Source of the DNA: Bacteroidota bacterium | GTDB lineage: Bacteria > Bacteroidota > Bacteroidia > Flavobacteriales > Flavobacteriaceae | Direction: 5' to 3' | Length of the DNA: 9,962 nt | Assembly (NCBI GenBank): GCA_024280815.1 | Contig: JAJRPL010000450.1 | Span: 1 to 9,962, forward strand | Shown here: piece after piece, positions 1-4,435 of the stretch | How positions within the stretch are numbered: position 1 is the first letter of the stretch | Layout: each line of letters starts with the position of its first letter | The notes under the pieces: generated by a model | Told to the model about the DNA's origin: nothing | Seen by the model: only the letters and a program-made list of their open reading frames with translations | Database searches by the model: none | Program-made: the position numbers and the translations under genes

Positions 1-314
1 AACGTTGGGCAGACACTTCAAATAAACAATTAGAACGTTTAGCCAATCAACTCACCAAAACTATTTTTAATGCCAATGGTAAAACAACCTTTAAAGAAGA
101 ATTTGTCACTGCAGGCGGTGTTGACCTTAAAGAAATTAATTGTAAACGTTTTGAAAGTAAAATTCATAAGAATTTATTCTTTGCTGGTGAAGTGTTGAAT
201 ATTGATGCCATTACTGGCGGATTTAATTTTCAAAATGCTTGGACTGGTGGTTATATTGCAGGGAAAAGTATGTCCTCTCCCCAACCCCTCTCTAAAGGAG
301 AGGGGATCAAGTAA
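1..314 (+). CDS. HI0933/YhiN-family NAD(P)/FAD-dependent flavoprotein, C-terminal fragment
   Basis: The open frame starts at base 3; the 5' part lies outside the window, and 103 residues plus TAA are visible. The segment TAGGVDLKEI, then LFFAGEVLNIDAITGGFNFQ, then NAWTGGYIAG is the conserved C-terminal FAD-binding end of HI0933/YhiN-like (BaiN-type) oxidoreductases. In this family the Gly-rich FAGEVL(D/N)I(D)..TGG.N.Q segment contacts the flavin. The physiological substrate is unknown for most members. Members normally end shortly after GGYIAG. Here the frame runs on through 12 extra residues (SPQPLSKGEGIK), encoded by a palindromic intergenic repeat at 285-305. The gene converges on arsC, with inverted repeats between them. 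The family call is secure; the exact substrate is not. Confidence 0.85.
   Translation, partial: RWADTSNKQLERLANQLTKTIFNANGKTTFKEEFVTAGGVDLKEINCKRFESKIHKNLFFAGEVLNIDAITGGFNFQNAWTGGYIAGKSMSSPQPLSKGEGIK
285..305. repeat. Palindromic repeat (8-bp stem) overlapping the flavoprotein stop
   Basis: CCCCTCTC at 285-292 and GAGAGGGG at 298-305 form a perfect 8-bp stem around the 5-nt loop TAAAG. The repeat is part of the flavoprotein frame and encodes its tail. Sequences that translate to PLSKGEG-like tails are, from memory, common dispersed palindromes in Bacteroidota. It could help terminate transcription, but no clear T-run follows it. Confidence 0.75.
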
Positions 315-331
315 AGTTAAATACTTTTGAT

Positions 332-426
332 TGTCATTCAGTCCCGAAGTCTCGGGAGGAGTGAAGAATCTATAATTTACCTTTCTAATTTTGAGATTCT
401 TCGGTCATTCTTCCCTCTGAATGACA
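332..426. repeat. Large inverted repeat, unit 1
   Basis: TGTCATTCAG (332-341) is matched by CTGAATGACA (417-426), and inside them GAAGAATCT (363-371) is matched by AGATTCTTC (394-402). The left arm also carries a small hairpin, CCCGA...TCGGG, at 343-356. The unit lies in the 3' space between the convergent flavoprotein and arsC genes. There it could act as a bidirectional terminator or be a non-autonomous dispersed repeat. A second unit with the same arms follows. Confidence 0.8.
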
Positions 427-432
427 TATTAC

Positions 433-509
433 TGTCATTCAGAACGAAGCTATAGCGAAGTGAAGAATCTCAATTTTATCAATGAGATTCCTCGTACCTC
501 TGAATGACA
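433..509. repeat. Large inverted repeat, unit 2
   Basis: It has the same outer arms as the preceding unit: TGTCATTCAG at 433-442 and CTGAATGACA at 500-509. The inner arms GAATCTCA (about 465-472) and TGAGATTC (483-490) also pair. It ends 3 bp from the arsC stop codon, so it would form the end of the arsC transcript. The left arm holds a short internal AGCTATAGCG duplication-like insert (449-458) that unit 1 lacks. Confidence 0.8.
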
Positions 510-512
510 TTA

Positions 513-929
513 TTAAACGAGACTTTTTTGATAAAAAGCATAAAAATCACGTTTAATCTCATCACGAATACGTCTAAACTCACTATAAATTTCTTCTTCT
601 GTACCCGTAGCATCTGCAGGATCGTCAAAACCAATATGAAGTTGATGTTTTACTTTACCCGTAAATGTTGGACAACTCTCTTTTGCACCGCTACAAACCG
701 TAAGTACATAGTCAAATTCTTGATCTAAAAACTCGTCTACTTTTTTAGGATAATTGGCACTTAAATCAATGCCTATTTCTTGCATTACTACAACTGCTTT
801 TGGGTGCACTTCTGTACTTGGTGCTGTACCCGCAGAATGAACTTCTATAGTAGCGTCAAACGATTTTAAAAAGCCTTCTGCCATTTGACTACGGCAAGAA
901 TTACCTGTACATAGTATTAGTATTTTCAT
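513..929 (-). CDS. arsC: Arsenate reductase, thioredoxin-coupled (LMW phosphatase fold)
   Basis: A 138-aa cytoplasmic enzyme that reduces arsenate to arsenite. The N-terminal P-loop C-T-G-N-S-C-R-S carries the nucleophile Cys7, with Cys12 and Arg13 (CX5R). The segment VCSGAKESCP supplies Cys79 and Cys86, seven residues apart as in the S. aureus pI258 type, where the disulfide passes along a Cys triad to thioredoxin. The DDPA motif (102-105) gives the general-acid Asp of the phosphatase fold. The length matches the family. ATG at 927-929 directly precedes the P-loop, so no other start is plausible. It is probably the last gene of the ars operon, now cut off from arsM by the 1095-4390 island. 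Plain LMW tyrosine phosphatases lack the late Cys pair, which supports the arsenate reductase call. Confidence 0.93.
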   Translation of the reverse strand: MKILILCTGNSCRSQMAEGFLKSFDATIEVHSAGTAPSTEVHPKAVVVMQEIGIDLSANYPKKVDEFLDQEFDYVLTVCSGAKESCPTFTGKVKHQLHIGFDDPADATGTEEEIYSEFRRIRDEIKRDFYAFYQKSLV

Positions 930-970
930 GTGTTTATTTGTTTAAAAGCCCTAGTTAAATAAGTTGCCAT
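926..970 (-). CDS. Possible 14-aa leader ORF overlapping the arsC start
   Basis: On the minus strand ATG at 970 opens a 14-codon frame (MATYLTRAFKQINT) whose TGA overlaps the arsC ATG as ATGA. This overlap is typical of translational coupling. An in-frame TAG lies just upstream, so the frame is not the visible tail of a longer gene. No Shine-Dalgarno sequence is obvious. It may be a genuine coupling leader, the remnant of a lost upstream gene end, or chance, as the frame is very short. It overlaps the 949-985 inverted repeat. Confidence 0.25.
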   Translation of the reverse strand: MATYLTRAFKQINT

Positions 971-985
971 AAATTCTAACTAGGG
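949..985. repeat. 9-bp inverted repeat in the arsC leader
   Basis: CCCTAGTTA (949-957) and TAACTAGGG (977-985) are perfect inverse complements separated by 19 nt. On the minus strand the hairpin would form in the arsC 5' leader and is followed by CTTTTAAAC, only a weak T-run. It could be a leader attenuator, an old terminator, or an operator. The sequence does not decide among these. Confidence 0.5.
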
Positions 986-992
986 ATGATTA

Positions 993-1094
993 GTTGTGCT
1001 TACCTCGCAAATATAGGGCTTTCACAACAAGGGAAGACGTTTTAAAAAATATTTTAAAGTTGTGCTTACCTCGCAAATATAGGGCTTTCACAAC
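993..1094. CRISPR. Minimal CRISPR-like array: two identical 36-bp repeats, one 30-bp spacer
   Basis: Positions 993-1028 and 1059-1094 are identical over 36 bp and separated by 30 bp (1029-1058). Each repeat begins GTTGTG and ends CACAAC, so the termini are inverse complements; the core contains TTACCTCGCAAATATAGGG. A 36/30 geometry with GTTGTG...CACAAC ends fits type II CRISPR arrays of Bacteroidota. A third copy, intact for 30 bp but with a diverged end, lies at 4391-4421. No cas gene, tracrRNA or leader is visible here, so this may be an orphan or decayed array. The alternative is a tandemly copied promoter-bearing repeat, because each copy carries CAAATATA, which reads TATATTTG on the minus strand. 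The repeat structure is certain; the CRISPR interpretation is moderate. Confidence 0.55.
1008..1015 (-). promoter_or_regulatory. Possible -7 element upstream of arsC, inside the first repeat
   Basis: The minus strand reads TATATTTG, an exact TAnnTTTG Bacteroidota -7 box, about 80 bp before the arsC ATG. No TTG lies at the proper 19-20 bp upstream, so the -33 part is weak. The same box recurs in the second repeat (1074-1081) and in the third copy (4406-4413). If active it would give arsC its own promoter after separation from arsR and arsM. Confidence 0.35.
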
Positions 1095-1176
1095 CACAAC
1101 GGCTAAGTGTATGAAGCGTAGTTTTTTGTGTTGTGCCTGAGGCAAAAAACTATGATTTTATGCACATTGTTAGGTG
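1095..1176 (-). repeat. attC-like imperfect palindrome 1, downstream of the restriction gene
   Basis: The left arm, ACAACG then AAGTGTATGAAGCGTAGTTT, pairs imperfectly with the right arm, AAACTATGATTTTATGCACA then TTGTTAGGT. A terminal TTTTTTG/CAAAAAA stem and a 4-6 nt bulge lie on one side. Read in gene orientation (minus), it starts ACCTAAC, which fits the attC inverse core RYYYAAC exactly, and ends CGTTGTGG, close to GTTRRRY. The outer arms match the element at 3714-3783 almost base for base, while the central loops differ in sequence and length, as in integron attC families. It begins 6 bp after the restriction gene stop and abuts the second CRISPR-like repeat. No integron integrase is in the window. 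Confidence 0.5.
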
Positions 1177-1181
1177 TTTTT

Positions 1182-1931
1182 CTATTTATTTTCAAACAAT
1201 TCTGCTGGATTAATCTTAAACTGCAACATTTGTGCGGTTTTTCTACCACCATCTCCACCTTTTCTTTGCATTGTAATTCTACCAATTTTAAAGTTCCCTC
1301 TTTTTGTGATTTCAACTTTTCCATTTCCGAAAAAGTTTAAGCAATAGTTTATTGGTCTTAGAATCCACATTGCTTCATCTTCCGTTTTTTGAGCGACCAA
1401 CATCCATTCCGCAGAAAACTTACCTCTACCTTTCAAAATATCACTAACAATTAACGATTTATTATCGTCTAACCAATTTAATAGTAAGTTTTGATTTTTT
1501 CCGGAAAATTCATTTGCAAATGTTCTTCTTGAATCTTTAGGATCTTTTACAATAGGCTCAATTTCGCCAGTATATTCCTTTAGTAAAGTACTGATGTTAG
1601 AAGGTATTTCCCACATATCAATATATTTATCAATCCACCTTTTATCTATTTGATTGAACCCTTTTAGATTACTCACTAATTTTACTTGAATATTTTCAGC
1701 ACCTATTGCTTCTTTTAGTTTTATCGTAATTTGAACTTGAACATCTGCTTTAAAACCAGACAGAACTATTGCTTTAACATATTCAATCTCCTCAAGTTTG
1801 TATTTCATTAGCATCAACCAATTCTGTGCTATTTTGTCTTTTTTCCAATTGTTGAACTTCTCTACTATGTCTTTTTCGTTTTTGAATCCATTTTTTGCTG
1901 TTTGTGAACCCAATTTTTGTTCTTTGTTCAT
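1182..1931 (-). CDS. hinP1IR: Type II restriction endonuclease, HinP1I-like (predicted G^CGC)
   Basis: 249 aa. The sequence follows R.HinP1I as I recall it along its whole length: LGSQTAKNGFKNEKDI, YVKAIVLSG, NIQVKLVSN, GFNQIDK, ILKGRGKFSAEWMLVAQK, and the C-terminal QRKGGDGGR with MLQFKINPAELF. The HinP1I active site is D-X18-QXK (Asp62, Gln81, Lys83). Here Asp63, Gln82 and Lys84 keep the spacing exactly, with Q replacing the usual E of PD-(D/E)XK enzymes. ATG at 1929-1931 is chosen over the upstream ATG at 1979 because it gives the HinP1I N-terminus within one residue. It overlaps the end of the methyltransferase gene by 140 bp, so translation is probably coupled and the methylase is made first. 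All catalytic residues are present, so it is probably active. Confidence 0.9.
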   Translation of the reverse strand: MNKEQKLGSQTAKNGFKNEKDIVEKFNNWKKDKIAQNWLMLMKYKLEEIEYVKAIVLSGFKADVQVQITIKLKEAIGAENIQVKLVSNLKGFNQIDKRWIDKYIDMWEIPSNISTLLKEYTGEIEPIVKDPKDSRRTFANEFSGKNQNLLLNWLDDNKSLIVSDILKGRGKFSAEWMLVAQKTEDEAMWILRPINYCLNFFGNGKVEITKRGNFKIGRITMQRKGGDGGRKTAQMLQFKINPAELFENK

Positions 1932-2931
1932 TTTCTTTGATTGTTTGAATAATTTCTTGAATAATATGTTGCAAAACATTTATTGATACGCTATTTCCAA
2001 ATTGTTTCTGTGCTTGTGAAATACTGTTTGGATAAATAAAAGTTTCGGGAAACCCTTGTAATCTCGCACATTCTCTTGGTGATAACTTCCTTATTTTATT
2101 ATTAACTTTATAGAGTCCTGTTTTTGAACCAACACCACCACCATACGCAGAAAGTGTAATTGAATGTCCTTGAGTATGATAAATTCGTTCACCTTGGCCT
2201 CCTTTATTAACTTTACCAATTTGAATCGGTTTATTAGGTAATTCTTGGTTTCCGAATAAGTCAGTTTTTATTTGATAATCTTTATAGAATGAAATATCGT
2301 CACGTTCTACAATTTTTGCATCTGAAGGTTCTTTTTCTAATATGTCTTGAAGTTTTGATAGTAGTTTTAAGTTAGGGAAATCAAAACTTTGGGTATCATA
2401 AAAGTCTAAGTTAAAACAAACGAAATAAACCCTTTCTCTATTTTGAGGTAAACCAAATTTACTCGTGTTTAATACTTTAAAATTTACTTGATAGTTTAGC
2501 TCTTCAAGTATTTTAATAATAGTCTTTATGGTGTTTCCTTTATCGTGTTTTACAAAATTCTTTACATTTTCTAAGAGTAAAACTTTTGGCTTATGGTATT
2601 CAATAATTCTTGCAATGTCAAAAAAAAGAGTTCCTCTTGTATCTTCAAACCCCTTTTGTTTACCTGATATAGAAAAAGCCTGACACGGGAATCCTCCACA
2701 TAAAATATCGTGTTTAGGAATTTCGTTAGCATTGATTTTAGTTATATCTCCAAAAGGTTTAAGGTGATGATTTAATTCGTAAGTTTCTGATGCTTTCTTA
2801 TCTATTTCTGATGCAAAAACACAATTTGCCCCATATGATTTTAGAGCATAATGAAACCCACCAATTCCTGCAAATAAATCTATAGATTTATATCCTTGAA
2901 GGGTTTTATTATTTTCTGTTATGTCAATCAT
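1792..2931 (-). CDS. hinP1IM: DNA cytosine-5 methyltransferase, HhaI-like (predicted GCGC)
   Basis: 379 aa. Protects host DNA by SAM-dependent C5 methylation. The C5-MTase motifs appear in order: I DLFAGIGGF (18-26), IV GFPCQAF with catalytic Cys83, VI ENV (121-123), VIII QNRER (163-167), IX RECARLQGFP (286-295) and X FGNSVSINV (311-319). The target-recognition part GKGGQGERIY-like (about 243-251) and ITLSAYGGG (258-266) copies M.HhaI closely, so GCGC specificity is predicted. M.HhaI has 327 residues; here about 45 extra C-terminal residues, rich in Lys, Arg and Gln, are encoded in the stretch that also encodes the restriction enzyme N-terminus. A perfect TAACTTTG -7 box lies 12 bp before the ATG. 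Cargo of the island; probably horizontally acquired. Confidence 0.94.
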   Translation of the reverse strand: MIDITENNKTLQGYKSIDLFAGIGGFHYALKSYGANCVFASEIDKKASETYELNHHLKPFGDITKINANEIPKHDILCGGFPCQAFSISGKQKGFEDTRGTLFFDIARIIEYHKPKVLLLENVKNFVKHDKGNTIKTIIKILEELNYQVNFKVLNTSKFGLPQNRERVYFVCFNLDFYDTQSFDFPNLKLLSKLQDILEKEPSDAKIVERDDISFYKDYQIKTDLFGNQELPNKPIQIGKVNKGGQGERIYHTQGHSITLSAYGGGVGSKTGLYKVNNKIRKLSPRECARLQGFPETFIYPNSISQAQKQFGNSVSINVLQHIIQEIIQTIKENEQRTKIGFTNSKKWIQKRKRHSREVQQLEKRQNSTELVDANEIQT

Positions 2932-2942
2932 TCTTTTTTAGT

Positions 2943-2950
2943 CAAAGTTA
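2943..2950 (-). promoter_or_regulatory. Candidate -7 box for the restriction-modification operon
   Basis: The minus strand reads TAACTTTG (TAnnTTTG), ending 12 bp upstream of the methyltransferase ATG. Transcription would start a few bases before the gene. No good TTG is found 19-20 bp further up, so this is a partial promoter match. Confidence 0.4.
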
Positions 2951-2984
2951 AATTTTATTAATAATTCTAGTGTGATTTTTAGTG

Positions 2985-3105
2985 TTTTAATGTTTGTTAA
3001 GACACCTAGTTTAGCAAATACAAACCGAATAGAAAATTCGCGAGGATTTTCGTAAGTAGGCTCGTACCAAGCAATTAATTTTATATGATGTTGTAAAACG
3101 TTTTT
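2985..3105 (-). other. Intergenic element between the PepSY-like gene and the R-M operon
   Basis: This noncoding stretch contains the hairpin arms GAAAAT (3032-3037) and ATTTTC (3046-3051) around TCGCGAGG. In gene orientation it is bounded by TTTTACAAC on one side and TCTTAACAAAC on the other. I recall similar sequence (CGCGAA-rich hairpin, TTTGCTAAA, TTAACAAAC) between accessory genes of Flavobacteriia, but cannot verify this. It occupies the place where a cassette boundary would be expected, yet it is not palindromic over its full length as the two attC-like elements are. Confidence 0.3.
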
Positions 3106-3110
3106 TATCT

Positions 3111-3704
3111 TTATTCAATTTGTATTTCTTTAATTTCTGAAATAATTTTTCCATTTTTAGCGTTTATTTTTAGCACGTTATTTTCTTTGTCTTTAAGCGT
3201 CCAAACGAGATTCCTTTTTTCATAGTCAATGTCCCATTCCGTAATTTTTTTAAGTCCGCTTTTTTTCGCAATCAAAATCGCTTTTTTTAAGTCAATTTTA
3301 GTTTTATTCTGTAATACTTTTAGATAAGGCTCAACTATTTCTTTCGTGTCATTCAATTCCCAAGGTGTTGTACAATTCAAATTGAAAGGAAATAATAATT
3401 CGGTAAGCAAAAGTCCGTCATCTTTAACTTCGTAATTCAACCATATTTGTGTTGCAGGAAATTCAGTTGTTCTATATTCTTTAAGAGTAATTCGCTCAAG
3501 TTTGTTTTCCGTTTCGTTATAAATTTCGATTATCGTTTTAGACTTATCTAATTTGAAATTATTCTCAAATATTTGTTTTCCAATTGTATTTTTCAAATTA
3601 TTATTCGCCAATTTTTGAGAGCAATTTATTATTCCATCAATGAAGTTTTGTGAGTTAGAAACTCCAAAATTTAGAAGTAATATTATTGTTAGCAGGATTT
3701 TCAT
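3111..3704 (-). CDS. Secreted hypothetical protein with PepSY-like C-terminus
   Basis: 197 aa, function unknown. Residues 1-19 form a classic signal peptide (Lys2, a hydrophobic LLTIILLLNF core, then SNSQ), so the protein is exported. The C-terminal third (about 135-190) reads DLKKAILIAKKSG, then LVWTLKD, then LKINAKNGKIISE. This is the helix-strand-strand pattern of PepSY-type domains, including the closing ...A.(N/T)GKI.. turn. The middle (55-130) is beta-rich and unrecognised. Two Cys (28 and 111) could pair outside the cytoplasm. The start codon lies about 10 bp past the attC-like element, and a second element-like stretch follows its stop, so it looks like a single cassette gene. Its neighbours do not suggest a role in restriction or arsenic resistance. 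Confidence 0.7.
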   Translation of the reverse strand: MKILLTIILLLNFGVSNSQNFIDGIINCSQKLANNNLKNTIGKQIFENNFKLDKSKTIIEIYNETENKLERITLKEYRTTEFPATQIWLNYEVKDDGLLLTELLFPFNLNCTTPWELNDTKEIVEPYLKVLQNKTKIDLKKAILIAKKSGLKKITEWDIDYEKRNLVWTLKDKENNVLKINAKNGKIISEIKEIQIE

Positions 3705-3713
3705 TTAAATGTC

Positions 3714-3783
3714 TTACAACGTCAAGTATATCAAGCGTAGCATCCCGATAGGGTGCTATGATTTGATATACATTGTTAGCTTT
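3714..3783 (-). repeat. attC-like imperfect palindrome 2, between the two secreted-protein genes
   Basis: The left arm, ACAACGTCAAGTATATCAAG then CGTAGCATCCC, pairs with GGGTGCTATGATTTGATATA then CATTGTTAGC. It has a 4-nt bulge (TCAA) on one side and a GATA loop. The outer arms match the 1095-1176 element: ACAACG, AAGT.TAT.AAGCGTAG, CTATGATTT.AT and ACATTGTTAG. The interior differs and is much shorter. In gene orientation it starts AGCTAAC, one mismatch from RYYYAAC. It begins 5 bp after the 121-aa gene stop and ends about 10 bp before the next start codon, the tight packing expected of gene cassettes. Confidence 0.55.
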
Positions 3784-3788
3784 CCGCC

Positions 3789-4154
3789 TTATTTTTTTCT
3801 CTTTTTCATTAAATAGTGATACACATTTTGATTTCCAACAGCAAAAGCATACGCTTGAACAAATTCATACCCATAATTATCTGAAAAATTCAAAGCATCT
3901 ATCATCGAATTAAATTTTTGAAGCTTTCCATTTACGTCTTTAATTTGAGTTTCCTTTCCTGTACTAAGAAATTTTACACTTTGTCCAAAGTCAATTTGAA
4001 TAGTTACTTTTTTGCTAAAGAGTTTTGAAGTTCCCACGATTTGAATATACTCTACTTCTATTTCTTCAATTGATTTTCCATTAATTGTTTGAGCAAAGCT
4101 TGAAGTTAATCCGCTTACCACGAAGATTAGAATTAATAATATTTTGTTAATCAT
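3789..4154 (-). CDS. Small secreted hypothetical protein
   Basis: 121 aa, function unknown. The N-terminus MINKILLILIFVVSGLTSS with FAQ is a clear signal peptide, probably cleaved after Ala21. The mature part (about 100 aa) has alternating strands, EVEYIQIVGTS and KVTIQIDFGQ. It then has a helix-turn segment, MIDALNFSDNYGYEFVQAYA, and ends HYLMKKRKK. I recall similar short exported proteins with GYEFV(Q)AYA..VGN.NVYHYL as common in Flavobacteriia accessory DNA, without assigned function. The mature part has no Cys, lipobox or membrane segment. It is the first gene of the island on the minus strand and is followed 5 bp later by an attC-like element. Confidence 0.7.
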   Translation of the reverse strand: MINKILLILIFVVSGLTSSFAQTINGKSIEEIEVEYIQIVGTSKLFSKKVTIQIDFGQSVKFLSTGKETQIKDVNGKLQKFNSMIDALNFSDNYGYEFVQAYAFAVGNQNVYHYLMKKRKK

Positions 4155-4254
4155 TCTTATTGTTTTTATTTCCTACTCGTCTGGCTTTTCGGATTTAGCC
4201 CCGTTTTTTCTATTGATTTCTGGACTTCAAATTATTAACTTTATTACATTTAAT

Positions 4255-4286
4255 TTTTAGATACTTAAGAATTGAATTATCTAAAA
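4255..4286. repeat. 9-bp inverted repeat in the 4155-4435 gap
   Basis: TTTTAGATA (4255-4263) and TATCTAAAA (4278-4286) are perfect inverse complements with a 14-nt gap. The gap between arsM and the first island gene is otherwise AT-rich noncoding DNA, apart from the repeat copy at 4391-4421. The inverted repeat could mark regulation or termination at the island edge. In DNA this AT-rich it may be chance. Confidence 0.35.
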
Positions 4287-4390
4287 GTTTTATTTTCAGG
4301 TATTCACTTTATTTTTAATCTCTCAACAGCTTTATTATTGTGTATTTTTTTTTGGTGAAAACTAACAACTGTATAAACGCAATAAGAATT

Positions 4391-4421
4391 ATTGTGCTTA
4401 CCTCGCAAATATAGGGCTTTC
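4391..4421. CRISPR. Third, end-degenerate copy of the 36-bp repeat
   Basis: Positions 4392-4421 match bases 2-31 of the repeats at 993-1028 and 1059-1094 without a mismatch. Base 1 is A instead of G. The last five bases (TTCCT in place of ACAAC) have diverged. End-degenerate terminal repeats are typical of CRISPR arrays. The copy begins 14 bp past the arsM stop and lies 3.3 kb from the other two, so the three copies bracket the island. Confidence 0.5.
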
Positions 4422-4435
4422 TTCCTTTTCAAGGA

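Noticed and set aside
504..728. 74-aa plus-strand ORF opposite arsC
   Set aside because: Shadow of arsC on the other strand; low-complexity sequence with no family features, and it starts inside an inverted repeat.
1103..1340. Short ORFs on both strands around the attC-like element and the end of the restriction gene
   Set aside because: They run through the palindrome and the out-of-frame end of the HinP1I-like gene, and no protein features are seen.
1932..1979. Upstream ATG extending the restriction enzyme by 16 residues
   Set aside because: The HinP1I N-terminus aligns from the ATG at 1931, and the extension lies in the methyltransferase coding region.
3683..3694. ATTGTTAGC string inside the PepSY-like gene start, resembling the attC-like end
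   Set aside because: It lies in signal-peptide coding sequence with no pairing arm nearby; a short chance match.
993..4421. The 36-bp repeats as target-site duplications of a transposon
   Set aside because: Copies A and B lie on the same side of the island with a 30-bp spacer, no transposase or terminal inverted repeats are seen, and 36 bp is too long for ordinary duplications.
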